Assembly (NCBI GenBank): GCA_008921705.1
Contig: VFFE01009084.1
Coordinates: 2,311,139-2,375,138, forward strand
Reading direction: 5' to 3'
DNA length: 64,000 nucleotides
From: Burhinus oedicnemus
Taxonomy: Eukaryota > Chordata > Aves > Charadriiformes > Burhinidae
Shown: positions 52,501 to 64,000 of the stretch, one piece after another
Numbering within the stretch: the first letter of the stretch is position 1
Layout of the letters: every line of letters begins with the position of its first letter
Notes under the pieces: generated by a model
Database searches by the model: none
Seen by the model: only the letters and a program-made list of their open reading frames with translations
What the model was told of the DNA's origin: nothing
Translations under genes and position numbers: made by a program

Positions 52501-53439
52501 ACACTGAGCCCTACTGAGATGTAATCTGCATCTGCTTCACAGCATCATAGTCTCCTGCCTTTTCCACAGCCTCCTATACAAGAGCCGGCTGGTCTGCAGA
52601 TTACAGAGCAGTGGATCAGGTCAGTCTAATACTTCTGGTGTGTAGGGTGACGGTGGTAGAGAGACTGCAACAACATGGAGTAGGTGCATGGGAATCTCAG
52701 GCAATTTCTGGAGAGTGCAAGATGTGGTCAAATGATTAAATCATCTGCTCCGTATCATGCCTGGCTGTTTAAGGACTTCTGTCAGAGGAAAGCATTGAGA
52801 ACATCAGGCTGATAGGCAGTAATAACAAAAAATATAAATTATTCCTTCTGATTCCTTCTGTTCGCCTTTTGGCTCCTACTACAGGACTTGTTGAGAGTAG
52901 GATTATGGAAGGCCATGAACAAGCTTAAAAACTATGCCCTGCTTAACTACCTCCAATTTTGTATGTGGGAAGGAAGTGGCCTAAATCTGACCCATCTAAT
53001 ATATATAATATATCCATAGCATGTAATGTTTTGACAGCTTAAGTAGATATACGAGCACCAAATTGGTAACTCATTCAAATCAAAATTGGTATGCCTCCTA
53101 TCTAAGTATTGCAAGTTCTGCTTTTATTCAGATACTTGTGTTTATTTTTTCTTTTCCAACAAGATAATTGTGCGTATTACTTCAGTCTCTGGTATGTGTT
53201 AGTCTTGTCCAGCTCTTTTCTAATGCACTCTCATGAAATTTTAGATACAGATATCATCTGTGTCAGTAACAGGGAATGTAGGTGCTGGACAGGAGCAGTG
53301 CATTGAGAATCTATTTCTCCTACCTCACAAAGACATTGTTTAGGTCAGAATTTTTTTTCCCCCAAGTACAACACTACATGGACTATGTGAACACATCAGA
53401 AATGGGCTGATCTTTGTAATGGGCCTGTTAGGAACATTT

Positions 53440-53580
53440 CCATTCCATAAATCAGGAGCTAAGACACAGAGAAATTTGTGTTTTGTCAGGAGAATTCAGT
53501 GGCAGAAAGATAAGAAATAGCTCTGGAGTGCCTTAACCACAAAGCTGCTATAGATCAGTTGAAGTGATGGGCCACAGAGC
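53440..53580 (-). mobile_element. MIR-like SINE relic (antisense)
   Basis: The plus strand reads 'ctaagacacagagaaatttg', then 'gtcaggagaattcagtggca', then 'ggagtgccttaaccacaaag'. This follows the reverse-complement order of a MIR-type SINE (gaggcacagagagattaag, then agtctgtggcagagc, then gctttaaccacta). It is diverged and not transcribable. Confidence 0.5.
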
Positions 53581-56500
53581 TAGCCTTTTGGTGAGTTTGA
53601 GACAACTGCAGAGCACTTCCAGGGACACCATCTGAAGGAGAAAGATGAGTTTTATCTGCAATGTCTAATGTCCTCTACTGATGGTAATATTTGACATACA
53701 TTAGATATTTTCCTTCCAACTATTTAAAGTCCTTCAGCATGCCTGTAATACAGTGGTGTAACGGGAATTGTGCCACTGGGAACCTGCACAAATACAAGGG
53801 CAGAGAGGCTAGGTCAGTCATTAAGAAAGCTCTCAATGGATTCCAAAAGCTTGGGCCTCCAGTCATTTGCTTTAGTCACATGAAAATTTGTGACTTACTT
53901 TTTTCTTCAGTGCTCCCCTCCTCTTCCCTTTTTCTCTTTCTGGATTTCTTTCCTCAACATTGTTTTTCCTTTGTCCAGTAAATGGCTGGTTGCTCTTGAC
54001 AGCTCAGCCTCTGAGTCTTAAACTATGTTGCACCCCTGCTAAAGTCTTTTCTGACTCCTGAACCCTCAGTTGTGGACTGACTGTCCAGGAAAACTGTATT
54101 AGCACTCAAGAACAGGGTTCTCATGCTTACCAGAGAGAGAACTAAGGGGTATCAGCGGTGTCTCCTGATCATGCTTTATTCATGTGGAAGTCTGAAAGGC
54201 AAATAGTTGCTGCCATTGCTCACAGACAACAAATTAACAGCTTCGAAATAGTGCTTCCCGCATTCCCTCATCTTGTCCTCAAGCCTGGGATCAGCATGAA
54301 TCATGAGCAGATGTGCTTGCAGGTAGTCTATTCTCATACCAACACATGTTCTGCAGTGATGCTGTAATGTCTAATTATTTTTGGAAAAAAAATGCTCCCT
54401 GAAAAATGTTGTATGTAGCCTTCCATTAATGATACCTTTCCCTTTTAAAGGACCATCAGGAATACTGGTCAGCAATTTACTGTGGAGATACCGAAGGCTG
54501 GAGAAGTTGACTGTTACCTCTGCCAGCTGCTTTCTTGATGGCTTAATGAGAAGATAAAAGATATGGACATGATTTTGCAGTACTTAATCCCAAAACCTGA
54601 GTTCAGATGCTCAAAGGAATCTCTGTCTAGATATAGTCTTTGTCTGTCCTTTCCCTCCTGGATCTCATTTCCTTGCCCTTTTTCTACTGCCATTTACCTT
54701 TATTCTCCTCTTCTTTGCCATCTGTGTTAGCTTTCTTCCCAGAAGTTGATAGACACTGCTATAGAGGTCTTCTGAGAAGCGTGGGAAGGCAAGGTGCGGT
54801 TTGAGAACCACACTGCAACATATTTAAAACAGAGCTGGGGAAGCCACTGAAGGATTCCTGCATCCATTTGGTTTTAGCTTTGACAGTTCAGTTAAGCTAG
54901 TTGTTCCTTTGGGTTGCTAGAGTTCAAAGGAGAAACAAAAGTGATTAAAAGGATAAAAAATGAAAAATTACTCTTATAAAACAGATGTTGGCGTAGGTTT
55001 CTGGAAAAGAACCAATCTTGCTATTTCCCAAACCCATGAGAAAATGAATGGCTGAAGGAACCTTGTTCATTCACAGGCTCTAATTATGAGTGCAATTTCA
55101 TATTGATTGAATGGCTGACATAGGGTTATGTGTGTCTGTTTCTTCTATTTAATGGCTCATGTTAGACTGGTATATAAACAAGCTTGCCATTGGCTTTAAT
55201 TTTTTTTTTTCTCCATTCTGAGGGAATAATACAGCTTATAGTAAGTTGGGTCGAGTTATTTTGGCAACAAGCTAACTCAGGTACAGAATAAATCTGACCC
55301 TGCAGCCCTTATGCAGGTAAGCATATCTTGTAATCTGAAGTTCTGGGGACCCAAAAAAGATCCCTTTATTTTGCAAGCAATCTAATCCTCGTCTGCATTT
55401 TTGGACACAGTATCAATACAAGCATAAAGCTGAGCAGTTTAAAGATTACAAATGAAGAGATGCAGTTGCTCAATTTCTTTTTTCTGTCAACACAAACAAA
55501 AGAGTAAGTCCGATGGGAACACATTATATATGCACATGGTTGTAGCAAAGAGCTTAAGCATACTAATACATTTCTCTTGTATTTGAAATTTTATGCCCCT
55601 TACTGGAGACTACTGAAGTCTTTGATTAGGAAAGCCTGGGACCAAAGACAAGAAAATACAAAAAGAACTGGAAAATCCCCAGTGATATGATGCAAAACTG
55701 AAGAGGAAAAATTGTAACTCAAGACAGAGAACATTCCATTCTCTCTGAGGATTTATGAAGGGACAAATGAGGAGCAGTAATTAAGTGCCTAAGTCTGCTT
55801 CACTATACACTTTCTGGGTTACCCTTGTATTGAGATGAGCATCTCTCTGTAACCACAGAACTACAGTAAAAGGTGAACTCCGACATGCTTGTTAGAAAAT
55901 ATATGGCAGAGCAATTTTTGTTACATCTGGAGAAAAGCAAAACACACCATCTTTAATGTTAAATTCACACATCTTATTTCTACACAATTTCTCTTTGATT
56001 GCACAGGCAAGTCTAAAAGATCCCTTTACAACTTTCATACTTAGAGTCTTGGTGTGTAAGTACTGAAGTTATATTAGTCATTTGAATTTTTAAGATAGCC
56101 AAGGACTCATTAAATATGTTGCTCATAAATTTTTTTTTGTTGCCATTTATGAAATTGTTTTGATGTTATTATGAGGATTTTGCTTATTTTCTTCTGCCAA
56201 TATCAGATCTTATGTTATTACCCTCCTGACTTCACCACGGCATAACTCACTCATCTGCAGAACCATCTATGAAGATGAAGATGTAAACATTTAATATATA
56301 CGCATCCTGTTAAAAAATCAACAACTGGTCTCTCTCTCTCCCTTAAAAGAAATCTTCAGAGATTCAGCACATTCTTACATCAAAGAAAGGATTATTATTT
56401 GGAAAACATTCAAGCAGAAAACTATTTAGGTAGAAGATAAAATAATGTGAACATTAATGATCTTTTTAGAAGTCACAATATATAGCTGGTCTATATTTTA

Positions 56501-57779
56501 ATTAATATGTATGGGTTTTTGTTTCTGTGGTTACTCAGTTCTTTACATCAATAATTTGAGGTGAAGTGGGTCTGAATCGTTGCATTCATAGACTTCCAAA
56601 TGACTTACAGCAGCACGTTCAAATGCCACAAGGAAACCATTAGACCTACCCACACTGTCTGTAGGTCAGAGCACTGAGGCTGTCTTCAAGACCAGATTCA
56701 CTGTCTATGCAGACAATGAACCTGTAAACATGGCCCCAAATATGATGGGACAGTGCCTAATGGAGCACGCAAGCTGCTGTGTGCCTGAGCACCCAAAGTG
56801 AGTTAACACAACGCCGGCATATCCAGGCAGGCTGGCTGCTGGCTGGCTGCAGGCGTCCACAAGTTACCCATGTCAGTAAGAGACAGGCAGGTTGAGGCAT
56901 GTTCACAGCCACTCCCAAAACTGCTTTATGGAAGAGGTGTGAACATAGCTGCTAGGGATGATTCATTGCTGCTGCTTTTCAGTTTATCATTGACACAGTC
57001 TCATGTGGCAGGGAATGGGGGGAGTTAGTGGGTAGCATGAAGAATGAAACTGATGTTATCATAACAATGAGGAAAAATGGATAGATAAAGTAATAAGCAC
57101 ATAGCACCTGTGTTTTGTCGTGATGAAAAGGGGGAATCATGCAGCACAAGGCTAGCTGGGGAGTTATAAAACTCAATATGACAAGAGACATTGAGCATTT
57201 GTACAGGGAAGAATGACTTGCACTTGTCTAGGTGCATGGTGTTTCGCAGCAGGAGATGCAGGCTCATTAGGGTCTCACTAAGAAAGACACTCAAACTCTG
57301 TAAAGTATCGCTTACAATGTCAGTTATTGGGGTAACACTATAAAGAAGAGGATAATAAGTGATAGGGGAGTTCAGCTTTGTCAAGTGTGTTCGGCCTTGG
57401 CTGGGCAGGCCAGGAGGGAAGCGTTTTTTCTATGATGTATTTCCTATGTGTCTTGAACATGTAGCAGTGTCATCTGAAAAGTCTTCAGTGCAACCACCCT
57501 GGCCCATCTGTGGCCTTCTGCCACCACCTCTGGTATTGATCCTGCCGTGGCTCGTACTGAGGGGACCCAAGGGGACTCTTCAAAGGCAGCCTTATGTCAT
57601 TCTTCCCAGTTTCACAGAAAAAGAAACATAATGTCTCTCTTTAAAAAAAAGATTGACTGAACTTCAATTCTTGGAAAAATACCAAAACAGGTATTTAAAC
57701 AATGTATTTGTAATTACTAGAAGGCCTCAGGGTAATAAATAAATAGCAGGATGAACTTATAAAGAACAAGTGACGTAGC

Positions 57780-58705
57780 CCTAATCTAATTTCCTTCTAT
57801 AACATGGTAATTGGCCATGTGGATACTGGAGAAATACTAAATGGCCTGTCTTAATTTGGTCTTAGATGATATAAGCAACTTGGGAATATATGGTAAAGTA
57901 AATCTAGTAACATGGTGAATGGAAAATTGGTTAGAAAACTGTACTCAAAGGATAGTTATTAATGTTGTTCTGTCAAAATAGATGATTGTATTAAGTGCGT
58001 TTAGAACGGTCTTTGCCCAAATCAATATTTTCACCATTTTCACTGGTGACTTAAATGATGGGGAAAAAATAGTGTTTTATTTTATTATTAAAATACTAAA
58101 TAAATAAATTATGTTTCGATAATGCCAAGCACAAAGTAGTACACTTTGAAATAATTATTTGCATGATTGAAAGATGAAGAACAAACAGCTAGATGGCCTT
58201 TCTGGGCAAAAGAGGAGACTTATTAATGAAGGATGCATAAAAATGTGTAAGACACACCTTAAAAGTATTCATCATAACTCTCCCAGTTAACTCTGGCAAG
58301 ACCTCATCTGGAGCATTATGCTCAGGCTTGGGCAGCCCATTTTAAGAAATCTGTGAACCAGAGGGAAGTAGCAAAGATGATCAAAAGCCTAGAAAATCTG
58401 ACCTCTGAGACTGAAGGGATGAGCTTTGTTTAGTCTAGGGAAGAGACAACTGAGGAGAGATGTAAGAGCAGTCTTTAAGTACATAGAGACTGCTGTGTAA
58501 AGGATAGAAAGAAATTGTTCTTCATGTCTGTTGGAGATGAAGAAAAAATATAATGTGCTTAAACTGCAGTGCAGGAAATTCAGGTCAGACACTAGGGAAG
58601 AATTCCCAAGTGTAAGATGATTAAGCACTGGAATAGATCCCTCACCAGATACAATACTTCACGGCCCTTTGATGTTCTTCCAGCCCTCTTACATGGCATA
58701 AAGAA
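57780..58705 (+). mobile_element. Ancient CR1-type LINE, RT end through 3' tail
   Basis: Recognisable blocks come in CR1 order. At about 57921-57965 is 'ttggttagaaaactgtactc' then 'aaaggatagttattaatg'. At about 58025-58060 is 'aatattttcaccattttcac' then 'tggtgacttaaatgatgg'. At about 58125 is 'caagcacaaagtagtacact'. At about 58290-58330 is 'caagacctcatctggagcat'. At about 58376-58420 is 'atgatcaaaagcctagaaaa' then 'tctgacctctgagactgaag', and at about 58615 'gatgattaagcactggaata'. The tail 'ttccagccctcttacatgg' is near 58678-58697. It is broken throughout by stops and indels and is longer than the avian CR1 3' ends elsewhere in the window. Confidence 0.8.
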
Positions 58706-58709
58706 TCTC

Positions 58710-60800
58710 TCCCCAGCAGTTCAGTTTAGGAAATGTTTTGTGGAAGTGGAAAGGAGAAATGCTACAAGGCAAGGTGTGGAGACAAGCTCATATTTCGGAT
58801 TAGTTCAAGAGAGCTGTGTGAGAGGAAAATTTGTGCAGAAAGGATAAGGTGGTGTGAGCAGATGGGGTCACTCAGAGGTAGAGGAGAAGAAAATGGACCT
58901 GAAACCAAATGAGGTTTTGGTAGGGTGTGAGCCCCACTGTGACTCCAAGCAAGTAGAGTAGGTAGCCCACTACACTTGATACTTAAGCAACTACCAGAGA
59001 AACTCACTCACTGAAGCTGTAAATTCAACTAAAATATCTTGACTTTTCTAATTTTGTGTCATTGCCCAAATAATGCAATTTAAATGTGGCATAAGACATT
59101 TAATAAAAGCATCTTCAAACACCCACCATTTGATTAGGTGGCTGTCAATGGTATATTACATTGTAAAGGTCAACTGCATTATGTTTCATGAACTTGTTTG
59201 ATAGAAGAGCTGCAAGAAGATATTACGCAAGAAATGGTGTTTCAAGAACAAATCATAGGCTATTGAAGAAATTCTTTCCTTTCTCAGTGCTTAGAGTACA
59301 TACACTAGTCTACACTTATGTTAACTTGCCGTTCTGAAAGATTAATCTCCCATTGTCTTGTACGTCGTTGACCCTCTTTGGGAATTCATGTTTTGTGCAT
59401 TTGGCTGACAAAGCTATCTTTTCCCTCAGCATTCAGTATTTTATGCTGCTTAATGCTAACCACAGCTGCCCAAGGCCACATGACAATTCTGGTTAAAAAA
59501 ATTAATTGAATTGCATTAGCAGAATGTCTTAGGGACATTCATAATGGAATCCTAAACTTCATAAACTTCCTGGGCAAATTTGCTTTCTGCCTAATTATCT
59601 ATAGTGCACCAGTACCAACGTACTATTTCACTTATAACAGTGAACTGATAATAGAATACTAGACAAAGTTATAGTGGAAAGCTACAGCTGTGGCTAAGTA
59701 CAGCAGTTACTCAACTAATCCAAAGATCTCCCTCTCAGATGAACATAACCATTCTCAAAGTGTGTTTATATGACTAAAACCAAAAAAGCCAAAGTAACAG
59801 GAATGGAGTTTAGACCTAACTGATGATGTGAAGGTAAGTGACCTGTACTGTGAATATGTATTTAAAAGGTTATATTGAATGTGTATTGATGTGTGATAAC
59901 TGTAGCTAGAAATTCCCTTCAAAAACGTGTCCTTGGCTAAGTGTGTTTGCACAGAAACCATAAGTTTCTACCTCAAAGGGTTTCCAAACTAAATAAATAA
60001 GAAAGAAAAGGGATGGAAGTATGCAGAGAAATGAGCATGTTCAAGATTTTGTAGCCAGGGAGTTGGAAATATTATCAGTAGTATTTCTGAGTCCAGTGAC
60101 TCAGTGAAGCATATTGCCTGAAGAAATCTAAGTTTCACATACAAATACTTCTTGAAGGTCTAACTGTGTCTGGCTTGCTCGTAGTATTTGTCTTGTTGAT
60201 TTCAAAAGGCTACTCATACAAATAAGGTGAAGACAGTTTAGCCCTAGAGTTTTCTAGTCTTTCATTTATTTAGGCTGCTTATATCCCTTCTTTATTTGAT
60301 AGACGTATCAGCAGATCTTCCCAATAAAGATACCTCATGAAGGTAGTAAGTCTTCATCACAGTCTCCCCACTCCCCGCTGTATTCTCCCTTTACGCTCTC
60401 TATTTTGTGTAAGTGATTATATCAAGTTTCCAGTGACACAGATATCTCTCTTCTTTATTACAGAAGTCCTTTCAGCATTACTGTTTCCATACAAATAGTC
60501 CTTTTCCATTCCTAGTATTATTTCCTTCTGTTGAATTCAATATGTTTCAGATTATTTTTCCCCAATGTATTAGCTTGTAAGATACCTTCTTTTTACAGTT
60601 GCTTTCCACCCCTGATTTAGTTGCAATACTGTTGATCTGTCTACACTATTATTTGTATCTCCTACCAAATTAGAATCATATTGTAGCCTTTTACCATAGT
60701 CTACAGCGGGAATTTGTTAATCCTTAAACAGGAAACATGATGGCCTTGATACCTGATCTCATTGGTATAGCAGGATACTCCTTCTCCTTAACTCCACCTT
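58710..60800. other. Intergenic, candidate conserved stretch
   Basis: No gene or classifiable repeat is seen. About 59340-59660 is AT-rich unique sequence with several TAAT/ATTA cores and no repeat character. The minus-strand frame at 58762-59007 lies just past the CR1 end and shows no domain. Confidence 0.5.
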
Positions 60801-60802
60801 TG

Positions 60803-60921
60803 TTTTCTTCCTCTTCCTCTTCCTCTTCCTCTTCCTCTTCCTCTTCCTCTTCCTCTTCCTCTTCCTCTTCCTCTTCCTCTTCCTCCTCCTCCTCCTAGTC
60901 CTCCTCTCCTTCTTCTTCTTC
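60803..60921. repeat. (TTCCTC)n hexanucleotide microsatellite in a pyrimidine tract
   Basis: Thirteen perfect TTCCTC copies (60808-60885) continue as (CCT)n, then after 'agtc' as ctcctctcc and (TTC)n. Nearly all of 60803-60897 is pyrimidine on the plus strand. Such a tract has mirror symmetry and could form triplex (H-DNA), and it is expected to be length-variable between individuals. Confidence 0.97.
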
Positions 60922-63900
60922 AAAAAGCCACATACATGCAGACATCGCTGTGCACGTTAAAAGAAATCATATCTGGATCTGAACAGTGTTTTTGTATTAG
61001 TCATGGCTTTTTCAGGTAATATCACCTTAAACTAATCTGTTCTGCCAAGGATTAATATATCTCCATTTATTTTAATTCATGCATTGGCCTGTCAGTCACA
61101 AGGTGTGCATTAACCCTTTGTACTCTTACAGCCCTGAAATGATGGCTTTGTTTCTGAGTTCTTTGATGGAATCGAGCACCTAATCTGTGCTCTGCACAGT
61201 CATAGATCTTGAAAACCTCAGCAGAATAATGAATATTTGTCTTTCGCTGAAAATAAGGCCACTAAGCAAGGTCTATGGTGACTCAAATTCAGAACCCATT
61301 ACTAAGAGTTTTACTTATGAAATCTGTACTACTTCTGCTTCTGTAAAGCTTTTATAATGCCATGGAAAACAAAGTGTGGGGCTCAAAACAATGCTTGTAG
61401 TGACCTGGAGAAAAAAGTCTGATCCCAAAGGTTATCCTTTTTTTCTGTTTGGTCTAATGTAAAATAATCAGTTGATTTAACAAAAAATATTGCCTCTCCC
61501 TGTACATTCTGCTTTTCTATAGCGTTTAACATACTACCTTTCAAAATTATTGAAGCAAATAAAAGCAAAGGAAACAAATACCAAAGTATTCTGGCATCTC
61601 AAACTTTAGTGAGACAAGAATAATTTGTTAAGCAACTACTGATTTATTTGGTAGTTGTTGGCCATAACTTCATCTCTTGTGAATTTCGTGGTACCTGGAA
61701 AGTAAAAAGCTGAATTACAAGACTGCGGTAAGTGTATTCATCATTACTGTGATCAGTCACAATTCACACTGCTTCTATTAAAGAAAAAGATGGTTTTGTG
61801 CTTAAAGATAAGAGTTGGAGTCAGATCTGGGTTCAACTGATGACTAGATCACACACTCCTGCAAAACTCAGTGATGTCTCCCTTAGAACCCGATTCATTC
61901 ACCTACACATTAAATAAAACTGGTATTCTAGCAGTAATAGCTCTGTTCAATGATTGCTTAAGGGCACGTCAGCCTGGACCGCATGGCAGCACAGAGATTG
62001 TTGACATAAGACTGAAAAAACTAGTTGAAGAATAAGCATTAATGAGAATGGTGGGTTAACGAGCTCAGGGACCCCACAGTACTGTTGGGACCCCAAGTGG
62101 AATCATTGTACTTCCAGGTAGAATTAGCTCACACAGATCTGTCTCAGGCCTCTTACACAATGCTGCAAAGCAAGTGGTTTATCCTGAATGGTTTATCCCG
62201 GTCTTTCGCATCTCTGAACATCAAGGTTCATCTACTTTGGCTCTTTAGTGCCAATCAGAAGTGCACTTGTCAAATGGATCTCCTCATGGCCCCCACTTAC
62301 GCACTTCGGTTTCCATGATGGAGAAGCTATGGAGTATGCAAAATGGCATCCTTCCAGTTGAAGCTTAGGTAGGAGATTAGCCAAGAGCACATCTAATTCA
62401 TTTGAACTGCTAATAAGCATTCAGTCCAAGGGATGAGACTAGTGCTGTGTGTGAAACACACAATGTTGAAGTTGGATCCTCTGCAGAGTGTTTCATTCTG
62501 CAGATCCTATTCTATTGCACTGGTTGCTAATATAGACATAGCCAAAAATATACTTGGTCCCTAACACAGGAGTTTAATACAAAACAGTATTGGGATGACT
62601 TTATCAATGATGGAAGTCAACAGATTTCACTGACATTACACCTGGAATGATAGTTAACCAATGACATCACAAAATGCGTGAATTTGGATCAAATCATTAA
62701 TATAGGCAAAGCTGATATAAAATGACAGCTGTTTAATTGTATATCACCTCAAGAGGGTGAAATAAGTATCTTCCAGTAATAATTTATTAACTAGTGGGAA
62801 CTACAAAGTACTTGTGAATTCAGACATGTCTATATCTCTGTTAGATATAAAGCCTATAAATCTTACAAACTCTGTTATGGGAGTCACAAAATTACTGATA
62901 AAAAATGAACGTGTTTACTAAAAAAGAGACCATGTTTAAACTTCAGTTTCATAAATCCTGGTCATGACATTACTCATTCTCTCCTAGGAAGAAAGATCCT
63001 GAATGCAGCATGCAGAGGTTTGATCAACCAAGTGACTGGATTTGGAGCAGATTTACGAGGAAGTTTGCATCCCTTCAGTGAAGTGGCTTGGAGTTGGTAG
63101 GAGCATGTCCAGTAGATCTGTGACAATGCACGGTCCAGTTCCTTTATCTCTCAGATGTGTGGCCAAGAAATATGCTCACAGCATAGGAAACTAGCTGTAC
63201 AGCATTTGGCATCTTGGCAAGGAAGGTAGCTTTAAATAATCTTTGCACCTTTTAGTGACACCCCAGAGGCTGGAGAAGTGTTTGGTTTAATTTAGACAGC
63301 ACTGTCTAATTTCCTAAGGATTGCATGGCATTTAACCCCCTTTGAACTTATTCCTTCTGACCTCAGAGTGCTTCTTGTGCTTGGGAAGAGGTCCTAGAGG
63401 AAAAGTTTTATGATCACCTCTCTATATTGCTCAGGCAGTCCTCCCCTAGACAAACATAGAAATTTTAGTCTGTTTATACTCTCTGGCACTTTTGTTTGTT
63501 CTGAACCTTGCATTAGAAAACCTTATGTCCTAAACATAAGGTGTTGACCACATTAAAAGACCTCTAGTGTTTTGACTAGATTGCATATGCCAGTGGTCCT
63601 CATGGCACAGTCTGAGAGGATATGATGGAGAATGATCATCTTTTTATGCAGTATTCCCAGGACTGTTTAATGAAGCCTATGGAGAAGATCTTCTTTGGTC
63701 TTAGACTTTTTTGCATTTCTGTAATAGTCTTCATAAAATGCTATCAGTTTTCTGTTTTCTCACATTTTATGGCTTTTCCGCAAGCACTTCCTCAAGTGGG
63801 GGAAAAATATTTCTTGGGTGTAAGTTTTCAGGTTTGTTAGAACTGTGTGGAACTATACAAGGATGTTCCACTTGGCCTCATAGAAAAGTCCTAAAAGTTT

Positions 63901-64000
63901 AAATTTAGTTGTGGCCTAAAATTAGAAATCATCTGAAACAAAACCCCAACCTTACCCAAAAAGATGACTTACTGGTAGTACTGCATCCTGTCTTCCCAAA
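60922..64000. other. Intergenic to the window end
   Basis: This contains one MIR-like relic (61795-61960) and an 8-bp hairpin at 63521-63541 (arms ccttatgt and acataagg, loop cctaa). The open frames at 62085-62318 and 63622-63902 have no recognisable domain and no supporting splice context. Confidence 0.55.
61795..61960 (+). mobile_element. MIR-like SINE relic
   Basis: The stretch reads 'gttggagtcagatctgggtt', 'caactgatgactagatcaca', 'cactcctgcaaaactcagtg' and later 'cattcacctacacattaaat'. This follows MIR order (gggagtcagatctgggttc, aattcctgactctgccac, then the 3' part ctcagtttcctcatctgtaaaat in decayed form). It is clearer at the 5' side than the other MIR relics here. Confidence 0.65.

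Larger units (their letters stand above)
50260..57770. other. Intergenic, repeat relics only
   Basis: An old CR1-type copy (51640-52500) and an antisense MIR relic (53440-53580) were recognised. Elsewhere the sequence is AT-rich and unique. The stretch at about 55050-55290 is repeat-free and looks like a candidate conserved element. The open frame pair at 56979-57384 (minus, two overlapping frames) and the frame at 57359-57631 (plus) have no domain. Confidence 0.55.

Noticed and set aside
1..64000. CRISPR arrays, operons, prophage, tRNA or rRNA genes
   Set aside because: No regularly spaced direct repeats, clover-leaf tRNA patterns or rRNA sequence were noticed, and the DNA is vertebrate in character.

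Overview
The window is vertebrate nuclear DNA, almost certainly from a bird (sauropsid at least). It is AT-rich, has very low coding density, and its recognisable dispersed repeats are mainly CR1-type LINEs. Two of these carry the avian CR1 3' end that reads 'ggttggactcgatgat...ttccaacc...gattctatga'. There are no Alu, B1 or young L1 repeats. There is no sign of bacterial or viral gene organisation. The species cannot be named from sequence alone.

Only one protein-coding gene is supported. It is CDC42EP3 (Borg2), whose whole 255-codon reading frame lies uninterrupted in one exon at 5170-5937 on the plus strand. DNA upstream of about 5150 is most likely the first intron, since the promoter and 5' non-coding exon are not recognisable here. 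The 3' UTR runs about 1.07 kb to a polyadenylation signal at 6987-6992. The remaining 57 kb has no credible exon. It fits the large gene-poor interval that lies 3' of CDC42EP3 in other amniotes (toward QPCT in human).

The interval is built from repeats of different ages. Relatively well-preserved CR1 3' ends lie at 641-1070 (+), 28058-28375 (+) and 49846-50250 (-). Older, decayed CR1-type copies that include reverse-transcriptase regions or 3' tails lie at 11742-12850 (-), 19161-19620 (-), 31235-31340 (+), 51640-52500 (+) and 57780-58705 (+). MIR-like SINE relics are seen near 13905 (+), 38800 (-), 53440 (-) and 61795 (+). A short LTR-like element with imperfect terminal inverted repeats lies at 7586-7712. 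A decayed stretch at 39990-40320 (+) resembles the C-terminus of L1/Tx1-clade ORF2 proteins, which would be unusual in a bird. Simple repeats include a 13-copy hexamer in a pyrimidine tract near 60.8 kb, T27 at 4787 and an (AT)-rich tract at 43.5 kb. A GC-rich island-like block (27.5-28.9 kb) contains one CR1 and a degenerate minisatellite.

I found no convincing previously undescribed biological system. The most interesting items are the L1-like fossil, the short LTR-like element, the possible uORF pair just upstream of CDC42EP3, and several unique AT-rich stretches that look like candidate conserved non-coding elements. The last can only be tested by comparative alignment.
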